Below, in pieces: positions 8,392 through 15,835 of a stretch of DNA of 18,234 bases. This DNA comes from JBDHAC01 sp039589195 (lineage in GTDB: Bacteria; Gemmatimonadota; Gemmatimonadetes; Palauibacterales; Palauibacteraceae): the NCBI GenBank assembly GCA_039589195.1, contig JBDHHV010000062.1, positions 1-18,234 on the forward strand, written 5' to 3'. Both the position numbers and the translations under genes were made by a program. The stretch's first letter is position 1, and each line of letters opens with the position of its first letter. The notes beneath the pieces are model-generated. The model ran no database searches. It had not been told where the DNA came from and saw only the letters and a list, made by a program, of their open reading frames with translations.

Positions 8392-8469
8392 CCACCGGGG
8401 TGGTGGCGCAGGTTCTCCTCGCGGTATGTTTTGGAGGCCGTCGCTGGGACCGTTTACGGAATCCTGCTC

Positions 8470-9135
8470 ATGGCGAAGCCTGGCCCGCACGACTCGCGGT
8501 CGAGCACCGTGACACGGCTCCTCATGGAGGTTCGGGAGGGAAGCGACTCGGCCTTCGATGAGCTCGTCCCGCTCATCTATGAGGAGCTGCGGGGGCTCGC
8601 TCATGCCCAGCGCAACGTCTGGCACGGCACCGAGACCCTCGACACCACCGCCCTCACTCACGAAGTCTACCTGAAGCTCGCCGGGCAGACGCAGCTGGAT
8701 TGGGAGAGCCGGGCCCACTTCCGGTCCATCGCGGCCAGAGCGATGCGTCAGATCTTGATCGACTACGCACGCGCGAAGCGGACGCAGAAGCGGGGTGGCG
8801 AGCATGTGCGCGTGAGCCTCGACGACCTGAAGGTCGCGGACCCCGGTGCAGCCCCCGAGCACGACCCCGCGGGTGATCAGGCCGAGGCCTTGATCGCGCT
8901 GGATGAGTCGCTCAAGAGACTGAGGGACCGAGACGCTCGTCAGAACCGCATCGTCGAATGCCGCTTCTTCGGAGGCATGACGATCGAGGATACCGCCGCG
9001 GCGCTCCGGATCTCGACGGCGACTGTCGAGCGCGATTGGGCGATGGCGAAGGCCTGGTTGTATCGGGACATGCGGGAATCGTTCGCCGGGAAAGGCGGCG
9101 TGGAGCCATGGATGAAGCCGACGCCGAGTCGCTGA
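8470..9135 (+). CDS. ECF-type RNA polymerase sigma factor (PF07638/TIGR02999-like)
   Basis: The 221-residue protein fits the ECF sigma group often encoded next to Ser/Thr kinases. The sigma-2 region (about 28-105) contains L-V-P-L-I-Y-E-E-L-R-G-L-A at 32-44, T-L-D-T-T-A-L-T-H-E-V-Y at 56-67, and F-R-S-I-A-A-R-A-M-R-Q at 84-94. The sigma-4 helix-turn-helix lies at about 160-200 (M-T-I-E-D-T-A-A-A-L-R then S-T-A-T-V-E-R-D-W). It should direct RNA polymerase to a specific promoter set in the cytoplasm. The frame is open far upstream, but the family begins right before V-T-R-L-L, which fixes the ATG at 8470; the only site nearby is a weak GGA. The gene overlaps the kinase gene by 28 bp, so they are translationally coupled. 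No anti-sigma factor is seen; in this group the kinase is thought to control activity. Confidence 0.92.
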   Translation: MAKPGPHDSRSSTVTRLLMEVREGSDSAFDELVPLIYEELRGLAHAQRNVWHGTETLDTTALTHEVYLKLAGQTQLDWESRAHFRSIAARAMRQILIDYARAKRTQKRGGEHVRVSLDDLKVADPGAAPEHDPAGDQAEALIALDESLKRLRDRDARQNRIVECRFFGGMTIEDTAAALRISTATVERDWAMAKAWLYRDMRESFAGKGGVEPWMKPTPSR

Positions 9136-10301
9136 AGCGGCTGTTCGAGCGCGCGATCGCGCTGCCCGTCGGGGAGCGAGAGGCCTTGATCGAAGAGGTC
9201 GGCTCCGACGACCTCGCGGTGCGGAGGGAGCTCACGTCGCTCCTCGAGGCGGCCGAAGACGCCGACCCGTTCTTTGCCAGCCTCGCCAACGCCGTCCTCT
9301 CCCTCCCGCCCTGGCCGGACGACGAGGCGCCCGACTGGGCCCGGCAAGCGGATCCCATGGAGGGAGACGAGCCAGATCCACTGATCGGCCGCGCGGTCCG
9401 CCAGTACCAGATACAGGAGAAGCTCGGCCGAGGTGGCATGGGAGTCGTCTATCGTGCGTACGACACAAGCCTCGACCGCACGGTCGCCCTCAAGTTTCTC
9501 CCGCCCTACCTGAGCGCCGACGATATCGCTACGGAGCGCTTCCTCGTCGAGGCCCGAGCCGCGGCCTCCCTCGACCACCCCAACGTGTGCACTGTGCACG
9601 AGATCGGAGAGAGCGAGGAGGGCGGGCGTTTCATCGCCATGGCGTACTACGAGGGCGAGACCCTCAAGCAGAAGATCGAGCGCGGACCGCTGCCGATCGA
9701 GGAGGCGCTGGACTGCGCGCGCCAGATCGCCGCCGGGCTCGGCGCCGCCCACGAGCACCGCATCATTTACCGGGACATCAAGCCTGGCAACGTGATCGTC
9801 ACGCTCGACGGGACCGTCAAGGTGCTCGACTTCGGGCTGGCCAAGCTGGCAGACATCAGCTTGACGGGTACAGGCGTGAGGCTCGGCACCGTCGGCTACA
9901 TGTCACCCGAGCACCTGCACGGAGAGCCGTTGGATCAGCGCGCGGACCTCTGGTCGTTGGGCGTGGTGCTGTACGAGATGCTGACGGGCGAGCTCCCGTT
10001 CCGGGGCCGGTCCACCGCCGTGGTGGTGCACGGCATCCTGCACGAGGAGCCGAAGCGACCGTCCGGTCTGCGCCCCGAGATTCCTCCCGAGCTCGAGACG
10101 ATCGTAGGTCGCCTGCTGGCCAAGGACCCCGGGCGCCGCGCGACGAGCGCGGAGCTGCTGGACCTGGTCAGCGGCGAGCCGGCCCCGCAGCCCGCGTTCG
10201 CGCCAACCACGAGCGCGACGGGCGTGTGGGCGCGGCTCCGCACTTGGCGCCGCGTGGTGAGGTTGGGCGCCCTCGTCGTGGCGACCCTTCCCCCCTGCTG
10301 A
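9108..10301 (+). CDS. Ser/Thr protein kinase, C-terminally short
   Basis: The 397-residue protein begins with the helical stretch usual for sigma-linked kinases (about 5-55), followed by a Hanks-type kinase domain (about 100-355). The glycine loop G-R-G-G-M-G-V-V is at 107-114, the ATP lysine is Lys129 in V-A-L-K, and the helix C Glu is 148. The catalytic loop Y-R-D-I-K-P-G-N (221-228) has Tyr where most bacterial kinases have His; AGC kinases share this, so activity is expected. D-F-G is at 241-243 and S-P-E at 266-268. Relatives continue with a membrane helix and a TPR, WD or PEGA region; this chain ends after V-R-L-G-A-L-V-V-A-T-L-P-P-C, where the helix would start. The ATG at 9108 fits the family and lies inside the end of the sigma gene. 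Neither shift in the C6 run at 10290-10295 restores a kinase-like tail. Confidence 0.92.
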   Translation: MDEADAESLKRLFERAIALPVGEREALIEEVGSDDLAVRRELTSLLEAAEDADPFFASLANAVLSLPPWPDDEAPDWARQADPMEGDEPDPLIGRAVRQYQIQEKLGRGGMGVVYRAYDTSLDRTVALKFLPPYLSADDIATERFLVEARAAASLDHPNVCTVHEIGESEEGGRFIAMAYYEGETLKQKIERGPLPIEEALDCARQIAAGLGAAHEHRIIYRDIKPGNVIVTLDGTVKVLDFGLAKLADISLTGTGVRLGTVGYMSPEHLHGEPLDQRADLWSLGVVLYEMLTGELPFRGRSTAVVVHGILHEEPKRPSGLRPEIPPELETIVGRLLAKDPGRRATSAELLDLVSGEPAPQPAFAPTTSATGVWARLRTWRRVVRLGALVVATLPPC

Positions 10302-10360
10302 GCCGGACCTCGGCTGGGTCGACCACTGCCTTCTGCAGGGCGACGCTTCACTCGCCCCGT

Positions 10361-10924
10361 CTACCGGCACTCGAGATCCAATCGGATCGAGTCGTCGCCC
10401 TCCACCGGTGCGCCCTTCTCCATGATCGTGTATTGAATCTCGAGCTCGACCGAGACTTCTTGGCCAGGTGTTCCGCGGAAACACTCAAGGTCGATCTCAC
10501 CGGATTGCGACTGACCTGTCTTGATGCGGTCCGCGCCAAACAGGACTGAGCCCTGACCGAATGGGTGCGGCACCATGCGCTTGACACCCGTGTCTGGGTC
10601 GGTGATACGGGCGATCACTTCGCCCCACATGGCATAGGTGCCGTCCTCGCCTCCGTCCGCTGCCGCGTCAAGGGTGACTCGGCAGGAGCCCGGGTCGGGG
10701 GCAGAGATCACTGCGACATTGAACTCGGGTGGTGGGCAATCAGGGCCCGTCAACGCATTCAGGTCACATCCGCCGTTGCAGGTGGGATCGAGCGGGGCGC
10801 ACTCTGAGCCACACCCCCCCAGCCCGACGACCACGAGAGCTAAGCAGCCCAGGAGGGGGCCTCGCGCCCATTCCCGAGCGTGTCTGTTTGGCGAGCCGGT
10901 GCGACTGGGTCTCGGATACCACAT
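10361..10924 (-). CDS. Lipoprotein, paralogue of the one at 7698-8228
   Basis: This 187-residue protein has a lipobox L-G-G-C ending at Cys38, like its paralogue. The linker lacks the polyproline run and instead has four extra cysteines (42, 49, 53, 63). The domain (about 68-187) starts with C-R-V-T-L-D-A-A-A (Cys81), has A-M-W-G-E-V-I-A-R-I (98-107), D-P-D-T-G (109-113), F-G-A-D-R-I-K-T-G (129-137) and ends in L-E-C-R (Cys186). These match the other lipoprotein block by block, with the domain-end cysteines in the same places. The ATG at 10924 has GGGAAGAG just upstream. It converges on the kinase gene with 59 bp between stops. Function is unknown; the fold may be an all-beta domain, but I cannot show this. 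Confidence 0.8.
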   Translation of the reverse strand: MWYPRPSRTGSPNRHAREWARGPLLGCLALVVVGLGGCGSECAPLDPTCNGGCDLNALTGPDCPPPEFNVAVISAPDPGSCRVTLDAAADGGEDGTYAMWGEVIARITDPDTGVKRMVPHPFGQGSVLFGADRIKTGQSQSGEIDLECFRGTPGQEVSVELEIQYTIMEKGAPVEGDDSIRLDLECR

Positions 10925-11180
10925 GGCTCTTCCCTATGACCACTGGGCCGCGTCGCTACCGTCGCTGTGCGGCCTGTACTCACCGGGTCTACGAAGGACG
11001 GGACGAAGCCACCTCATCGTGCGCCGATGGCGGGTGGCGAAGCGTAGGCAGGACGGTACGCGAGGAAGCGACACAGGCATGAAGTGCTCGGAGGAGGTGT
11101 CGCTGTGACTCGCCGCAAGGACGGGTGACCCCCGAGCCTCTTCTCCCTGCGGGACGTCTACGCTCGCCTGGTGTAGATTG

Positions 11181-11209
11181 TTGTCGAGGTCCACGAATCC
11201 ATGTAGCTT
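11181..11209 (+). promoter_or_regulatory. Possible tRNA promoter
   Basis: ttgtcg at 11181-11186 and tagctt at 11204-11209 are 17 bases apart and would give a start a few bases before the tRNA at 11223. The -35 matches four of six consensus bases and the -10 three of six, so this is weak and rests on position more than sequence. Confidence 0.25.
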
Positions 11210-11214
11210 CGTGG
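11191..11214. repeat. Hairpin just upstream of tRNA-Arg
   Basis: ccacgaa at 11191-11197 and ttcgtgg at 11208-11214 form a perfect 7-bp stem with a 10-base loop, followed by six C. It ends 8 bases before the mature tRNA. It could be a terminator of leftover transcription, a 5' leader structure or an operator overlapping the tRNA promoter. Confidence 0.5.
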
Positions 11215-11222
11215 CCCCCCAG

Positions 11223-11297
11223 GCGCCCGTAGCTCAGCCTGGATAGAGCGTCGGCCTCCGGAGCCGAAGGTCACAGGTTCGAATCCTGTCGGGCGTA
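11223..11297 (+). tRNA. tRNA-Arg (anticodon CCG)
   Basis: A full cloverleaf of 75 bases is visible. The acceptor arms gcgcccg and cgggcgt pair with one G-U. The D arm gctc/gagc, anticodon arm tcggc/gccga with loop ctccgga, five-base variable loop and T arm acagg/cctgt with loop ttcgaat are all intact. The anticodon CCG at 11258-11260 reads CGG (Arg), a frequent codon in GC-rich genomes. The discriminator base is A and CCA is not encoded, so it must be added after processing. Confidence 0.97.
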
Positions 11298-11311
11298 TTC
11301 CACGGCATGTC

Positions 11312-11325
11312 GACCCCTGAGGGTC
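11312..11325 (+). terminator. Weak hairpin after tRNA-Arg
   Basis: gaccc/gggtc with loop ctga lies 14 bases past the tRNA and is followed by a pyrimidine-rich but C-dominated tract (tctcccc). It could end tRNA transcription, but the 5-bp stem and missing T-run make it uncertain. Confidence 0.3.
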
Positions 11326-11358
11326 TCTCCCCGTCCCCCTCGATGAGATTCACACAAT

Positions 11359-11386
11359 AGGGTGCGCCAGGTGAGGACTGCACCCT
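11359..11386. terminator. Hairpin between convergent tRNA and lipocalin-like genes
   Basis: agggtgc at 11359-11365 and gcaccct at 11380-11386 form a perfect 7-bp stem with a 14-base loop. An alternative 6-bp stem, gccagg at 11366-11371 and cctggc at 11384-11389, competes with it. The site lies between genes that converge, so it could stop transcription from both sides. No T-tract flanks it. Confidence 0.3.
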
Positions 11387-11438
11387 GGCTGTCAGAGTGC
11401 ATTTCGACGTCGCTTGTGTTCCGTAGACGGGTCTTGGC

Positions 11439-11954
11439 TCACCAGGGAGCGGGCTCGCCGTCCACCTGGCGCAGGATGGCCTTGAACCCGCCGGCCTCGC
11501 CCGCGCCACCGGGCCAGGTGAGGTGCAACATGCCGTCGGCGTCGATCTCGAACGTGTACGTCGCCGCGTTCTCGGGCCATCCGCCCATGTAGTTGGGGTT
11601 CTTGGCTACGTACGCGCGCGTGGTAAGCTCGTTGCCGCTCACTTCGTAGCGGCCCGAGTTCGCCGTGAACGTGGGGTAGGCCGTGAGCATGTCCGCGTCC
11701 GTCATCTGCTCGCCCGTGTACTGCACACGCGGCTCGGGGGTGTTGACGAACATGAAGCTGTAGTGGGTCTGGCTGAACACGAACAAGCCGGGTTGCGGCT
11801 GATCGTTCGCTGTCCCGTCGGGGCTGACCCAGCTCGTGACGACCCAGGCTCCCTCCACAGGCGTGGCTTCCTGCGCGACGGCGGAAGTGGCGTAGGTCAT
11901 CAGGGTGGCAGCGAGAATCGTGACGGCCAACATGTGGGGTGCGGTGCGACGCAT
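11439..11954 (-). CDS. Secreted lipocalin-like domain protein
   Basis: The 171-residue protein has a signal peptide (about 1-28, cut near S-A-V-A-Q) and a small beta-rich domain. The start G-A-W-V-V-T-S-W-V-S-P-D-G at 35-47 and G-L-F-V-F-S-Q-T-H-Y-S at 56-66 resemble the bacterial lipocalin-like domain family, whose members begin with G-x-W-x-L and a strand ending in 'tethYS'. Ligand and role are not known. The ATG at 11954 is preferred over an in-frame start 22 codons upstream because GAGGTAA precedes it closely and the signal peptide begins there. It is separated from the upstream sulfatase-like gene on the same strand by 147 bp, so co-transcription is possible but not shown. Confidence 0.75.
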   Translation of the reverse strand: MRRTAPHMLAVTILAATLMTYATSAVAQEATPVEGAWVVTSWVSPDGTANDQPQPGLFVFSQTHYSFMFVNTPEPRVQYTGEQMTDADMLTAYPTFTANSGRYEVSGNELTTRAYVAKNPNYMGGWPENAATYTFEIDADGMLHLTWPGGAGEAGGFKAILRQVDGEPAPW

Positions 11955-12101
11955 GGTTACCTCACGGTTTGGGGGGACGGAGAAGCAACCAAGGTGGGGC
12001 TTCGGGATGCTGCGACACAATGCCCCACTCCGGGGATGCCACGTTCGGTGGGGAGGCTGGGCTCGGTGGGGGAGACTGATTTCGCGGGCTGAAGGAAACG
12101 C

Positions 12102-13880
12102 TTACTCCACCGTCCTGAGCGCCACTATGGAATCGGCCGCCGCCCGCAAACGCTGGAGCACACCCCGAAAGTCCGGATCCGCAGCGAGGTCACGGCTCTC
12201 TTCCGCATCCTCGAGCGCGAACAGCTCTTCCACCCCGTCGCCGTTACGGATGTAGGAGAAGTCGTCCCGGATGATGGAGACCATGTCGCCCCGCATGACC
12301 GGCGTCCATTCGGGCATGCGCACCCCGCCACTCACCGTCGCGAACACGGAGGATGCTCGGTGCTCGGGATCGCCCGACCACAGCGGTGCCAGCGACACCC
12401 CCGGCAGATCCTCTCGTCCGAGCGACAAATCCAGTAGAGTAGCCGGCAGGTCCCGCAGGGACACCGGCTCCGAGACCGATGCTCCCGCGGGCACCCGGGC
12501 CGGATAGCGGATGATCAGTGGGACTTCCAGGGCCGGTCTGTAGAGGCTGTTGCCGTGGTCGACCAATCCGTGCTCGCCAAACTGCTCGCCGTGGTCCGAG
12601 GTCACCGCCACGATCGTGTTGTCGAGCACGCCTGCCGATTCCAGCGCTTCGAGCGCCCGCCCGATCTCGCGGTCGATGTAGGCAATCGAGCCGTTGTAGG
12701 CCGCTCGCTCCGCCTCCATCTCCTCGGCGGGCCAGTACTGTTGCTCCGACAGGTCCCACAGAGCCTCCCGATCTCTGGTCGGGCCGAAGCGCCCGTCGAA
12801 CTCGGGGGGAGGCAGGTACGGGGCGTGCGCATCCATGAAGTTCACGAATGCAAAAAAGGGCCGGTCCGACTGACGGACCCTCCAGCGCTCGAATTGCCCG
12901 AGCACGTCGGCGGCCGATTTACGGACCAGTCGTTGCCCCGAGGCGAGCCGGCGGCGAAGCGAAACGAACACCCGCCGCACGATGAGGGAGCTGTTGGCCA
13001 CCATGGCGAGCGACACCGGGTAGTCCTCGTACCGGGAGAACCCGCGCTGGAGACCCGTCTCGCGCGTCGTGTAGCCAAAGTTCGCGGTGAAACCACCGGT
13101 CGCATAACCCTCCGCCGCGAACTTCTCCGCGATCGTCGGGTGACGGTCGTCCAGCGGGGTCAGCCAATCGGAGGTCGTCTCGTGCGGATACCGCCCGGTG
13201 AAGATCGAAGCGTGCGCGGTGAGAGTCCAGGGTGCCGTCGAGAAAGTCCGTTCGAGCAACACACCCTCGGCGGCGAGCCCCTCGAGCGTGGGGGTCGTGG
13301 GCTTCTCGTACCCATAGGCGCTCAGATCCGCCGCGCGCACGGTATCGAGGATCAGCAACAGCACGTTTGGCCTCGTCGAATCCGCGGCCGGCAGCGCCCG
13401 AAGTGCCGCCCGCTCCTTGGCCCAAAGCGTTCCGCGGACGGCGATCCCCAGGACCAGCACCGCGCCGAAACCAAGCGCGAGCAGGGGCTTGCCGTAACGA
13501 GCCAGGTGCGGTCTACGGGCCAGCCACCCGGCGACCACATGCGCCACCCCGAGGGCGAGCAACAGGGACGCGGCGGCATGCAGCCGCGGATATTCGAGTA
13601 ACGGCCCGATCAGAGCGAAGAAGAGATAGGCCGTGAAGACCAGTTTGGGCGTGCGCAGCTTCGTCTTCCATTTCGCGGTCAGGAGGATGAGCAGCATCGC
13701 GAGGAACAAGAAGAACGTGATATCCGCGAGCGGGGCCATCCACGCGACGTCCGCGCTCAGGAAGGTGCGTGTCCCGCGCAGCCGTTGCACGCCTCGCAGG
13801 GCCACCTCTCCCCAGCCGGTTGCGAGACCGAACCCGAGGCCAAGAAGGGCCGTCGTTCGCCCGCTGAGCGGTTCAGTCAA
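12102..13880 (-). CDS. Membrane-anchored sulfatase / phosphoethanolamine-transferase superfamily enzyme
   Basis: The 592-residue protein has about five N-terminal membrane segments (about 9-24, 51-68, 79-95, 103-120, 131-150) and a periplasmic catalytic domain of the alkaline-phosphatase/sulfatase superfamily (about 171-590). Asp179 in L-I-L-D-T-V-R and Asp429-His430 in T-S-D-H-G-E are metal ligands. The nucleophile region reads P-W-T-L-T-A-H-A-S-I-F-T-G; aligned to C-x-P-S-R-x-x-x-T-G of sulfatases, the Cys is Thr219, so formylglycine cannot form there. A Thr nucleophile is found in phosphoethanolamine and phosphoglycerol transferases, making phosphotransfer to a surface glycan or lipid at least as likely as sulfate hydrolysis. 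The start is a TTG directly after an in-frame TGA, with no clear ribosome site, so the N-terminus is uncertain; a GTG at codon 26 preceded by GGGGAGAG is an alternative. It is divergent from the GT-C-like gene at 14079. Confidence 0.85.
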   Translation of the reverse strand: MTEPLSGRTTALLGLGFGLATGWGEVALRGVQRLRGTRTFLSADVAWMAPLADITFFLFLAMLLILLTAKWKTKLRTPKLVFTAYLFFALIGPLLEYPRLHAAASLLLALGVAHVVAGWLARRPHLARYGKPLLALGFGAVLVLGIAVRGTLWAKERAALRALPAADSTRPNVLLLILDTVRAADLSAYGYEKPTTPTLEGLAAEGVLLERTFSTAPWTLTAHASIFTGRYPHETTSDWLTPLDDRHPTIAEKFAAEGYATGGFTANFGYTTRETGLQRGFSRYEDYPVSLAMVANSSLIVRRVFVSLRRRLASGQRLVRKSAADVLGQFERWRVRQSDRPFFAFVNFMDAHAPYLPPPEFDGRFGPTRDREALWDLSEQQYWPAEEMEAERAAYNGSIAYIDREIGRALEALESAGVLDNTIVAVTSDHGEQFGEHGLVDHGNSLYRPALEVPLIIRYPARVPAGASVSEPVSLRDLPATLLDLSLGREDLPGVSLAPLWSGDPEHRASSVFATVSGGVRMPEWTPVMRGDMVSIIRDDFSYIRNGDGVEELFALEDAEESRDLAADPDFRGVLQRLRAAADSIVALRTVE

Positions 13881-14078
13881 TGATCAGCAATCGCGGTTGT
13901 GATGTTTGGATGCTGTTCCCACGAGCCTGTCCAATCGCCTGCGCCCACGCGAACTTCTGGTTGGTCACCGGGGATCGCAACTTTAGTGCCCGCTCAGCGC
14001 TCGGCGTCGCCCTGCCGATTGGGCCTGGGAATTGCGCCCCCGTTCGAAGTTCACAACCCGTGGGAGACCAAGGAGAAC
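13881..14078. promoter_or_regulatory. Divergent promoter region, sulfatase-like and GT-C-like genes
   Basis: The 198 bases between two genes reading away from each other should carry both promoters. The right-hand reading frame is open across most of it, but translation (cysteine- and serine-rich, no family match) looks non-coding. I see no clear boxes or palindrome. Confidence 0.45.
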
Positions 14079-15740
14079 ATGGACAGCGGTCAGACTCCTA
14101 CCACTCGAGAGCAGGGATCGAGCAGCTTCTTCAAGCGCCCTCCGGTCGCCGTGTTCGTCCTCGCTGTCCTGGCGGCGGTTCTCCACCTCATGCCGGTGTG
14201 GCGGTCGCAGATCCAGACCCCACCCGATTGGACCTTCACCGGCAACACGTCCATATCGCCGGACTACATGCAATACCGCACCTGGTCGAGACAGTCGCAG
14301 GAGACCGGGATCCTCGTCGACAATCGGTTCACCTCGGAGCCGAACAGCCCCTACCTGCCAGTCGTGTATTATTGGGGCATCGGTCAGATCGCGGAGTCAC
14401 TGGACGTTCAGCCGGAGTTCGTGTTCGAGTACGTCGGAGCGGTCCTCGCGTTCTTCCTCGTGATCCTGCTGTTTCTTTGCGTGCGGCTCTTTCTTCCCAA
14501 ACCGTACCAGACATGGTGGGTCTTCATGGCACTCCTGTTCGGGGGTGGCCTGACATCACACCCGGTGCTACTCCAACGTCTGCACCTGATGCCGGGCAGC
14601 TGGTTCATCAGCTCGGTGGTCACAGGGATGCAGGAGTCCCTGACGTTCGACAAGGTCAGGTTCGCCATACCCTTCAGGGTCCTCTTCGACCCGCACTTCC
14701 TGATCGTGTGGCTCGCCTTGATCGGCGCGCTGTTCATGCTGTATGCGGTGCTGCAACGACGCTCCAACGGTCGCTATCTGGGCTTGGCCCTGCTCTGCGG
14801 CGGGACCACATTCCTGCACGTTTATCAGGGTCTGATCCTGATCGCCGTCGGCACCGCGGTCACGGGGTTGTGGTGGGTAAAGACGCGCCGCACGCGTGAA
14901 TGCGCCGCAGCGTGGATTCTGACCGTCGGCCCGTCCTTGGCCGTGCTGTTCTGGATCCGAGTGTTGTACCTCTCTTCCGGGCTCCCGTACCCGACGTGGC
15001 GGGCCCCGGACGTGCTGTTCTCGAATTTCGTCCTCGCGTACCCGATCGCGTTGGGGCTCATCGTCTGGGGGGTAGCGCGCTATTGGCGCGGTGCGGGTCT
15101 ACAGCAAGTCTTTTTGCTGGGCTGGGTGTTGGGGTGCACGGCTCTGGTTCTCTCGTCGCCCTACTACGCGTACGCGGATCGCGGCGCGACGGCCTTACAG
15201 GTGCCGCTCTTTCTGGCGGCGGGACAGATCTTCTTCGGCCGTTGGTCGCGCGTGTCGTGGCGCCAGGCAGCGATCGCCATCTTCGTGTTGGCTGCCTTCC
15301 CGGTCGTACGCACTTGGCATGAGTGGAGTGCGAGCGCGTTCTCTCCGGCGGCCCCATGGACATGGTTGGATGCGGCGCACGAGGAGACGCTGGCGACGCT
15401 CAAACGCACGGCCGGCGGCGACGACATCCTGCTCGCCGATTATTCCGACTACCGCTGGCTCGCACCCGAGAATCCGGGACGCAGCTACCACGCGCACTTC
15501 TTCCTGACCGTCGATTTCGAGGCCAAACGGGAGCGCGCGGATCAGTTCTTCAGAGGAGACCCGGCCGAGCAGTGGGGCTTTCTGGAGGAGGAGGGGATCC
15601 GATTCGTGCTCATCAACTCCGACAACGGGCCGGAGCGCTTTCAGCAGGTAGCGGGTCTCGAGTCGATTTCGGAAGGGGCGCACGGAACGCTGTTCGAGGT
15701 GGTCGGGCGTCAGGCCTCGGGCACGAATACCGGCGGCTAG
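14079..15740 (+). CDS. Multi-pass membrane protein, GT-C glycosyltransferase-like
   Basis: The 553-residue protein has roughly ten to eleven membrane segments (for example 22-40, 117-136, 146-160, 206-225, 233-245, 250-266, 278-294, 317-332, 342-360, 395-410) and a soluble C-terminal part of about 140 residues. The first large outer loop has S-P-D-Y-M-Q-Y-R-T-W (60-69), the acid-plus-aromatic pattern typical of the first loop in GT-C enzymes, which use polyprenyl-phosphate sugars. A later motif, S-P-Y-Y-A-Y-A-D-R-G at 360-369, may be near the active site. I cannot name a characterised family, so donor and acceptor are unknown. The ATG at 14079 is chosen because AAGGAG precedes it by three bases and a membrane segment follows; the frame is open 60 codons further upstream. 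It may be co-transcribed with the next gene, 49-95 bp downstream depending on its start. Confidence 0.78.
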   Translation: MDSGQTPTTREQGSSSFFKRPPVAVFVLAVLAAVLHLMPVWRSQIQTPPDWTFTGNTSISPDYMQYRTWSRQSQETGILVDNRFTSEPNSPYLPVVYYWGIGQIAESLDVQPEFVFEYVGAVLAFFLVILLFLCVRLFLPKPYQTWWVFMALLFGGGLTSHPVLLQRLHLMPGSWFISSVVTGMQESLTFDKVRFAIPFRVLFDPHFLIVWLALIGALFMLYAVLQRRSNGRYLGLALLCGGTTFLHVYQGLILIAVGTAVTGLWWVKTRRTRECAAAWILTVGPSLAVLFWIRVLYLSSGLPYPTWRAPDVLFSNFVLAYPIALGLIVWGVARYWRGAGLQQVFLLGWVLGCTALVLSSPYYAYADRGATALQVPLFLAAGQIFFGRWSRVSWRQAAIAIFVLAAFPVVRTWHEWSASAFSPAAPWTWLDAAHEETLATLKRTAGGDDILLADYSDYRWLAPENPGRSYHAHFFLTVDFEAKRERADQFFRGDPAEQWGFLEEEGIRFVLINSDNGPERFQQVAGLESISEGAHGTLFEVVGRQASGTNTGG

Positions 15741-15835
15741 AGGCTCAGTGCCCGGAGCGCGACCCCAAGGTGGTGGGCGGGACTACGGTGTGACCGGCGA
15801 CAGCCCGCGTCCCGGTCGGCGCGAGCTCTGGCTCC

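Larger units (their letters stand above)
8229..8469. promoter_or_regulatory. Divergent promoter region between lipoprotein and sigma factor genes
   Basis: The 241 bases separate two genes that read away from each other, so they must carry a promoter for each. The region contains a 7-bp palindrome at 8270-8288 and 21-bp tandem repeats at 8339-8391, both listed separately. The sigma-factor reading frame stays open upstream through most of it, but that part (rich in G-P-Q-P-C-G-S type repeats) does not resemble the family, so I treat it as non-coding. I cannot assign -35 and -10 boxes with confidence. Confidence 0.55.
10925..11222. other. Intergenic region between lipoprotein and tRNA genes
   Basis: About 300 bases with no credible coding sequence; short frames here lack family features. 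It must hold the leftward promoter of the lipoprotein gene and the rightward promoter of the tRNA. The only clear structure is the hairpin at 11191-11214, listed separately. Confidence 0.5.

Noticed and set aside
7969..8469. N-terminal extension of the sigma factor with repeated P-C-G-S
   Set aside because: The sigma family begins at the ATG at 8470. The extension overlaps the antisense of the lipoprotein gene and the 21-bp DNA repeats, which explains the repeated peptide.
9885..10320. Kinase cut short by a simple frameshift in the C6 run
   Set aside because: Reading on with one C more or one C less gives no hydrophobic helix or repeat domain, so the short end is not explained by a single indel there.
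11298..11438. Possible integration site next to the tRNA
   Set aside because: Inverted repeats are present, but I see no copy of the tRNA 3' end and no integrase gene, so there is no evidence of an integrated element.
11234..11509. Minus-strand frame ending T-P-D-R-I-R-T-C-D-L-R-L-R-R-P-T-L-Y-P
   Set aside because: This peptide is the well-known false translation of the antisense strand of a tRNA gene; the real feature is tRNA-Arg.
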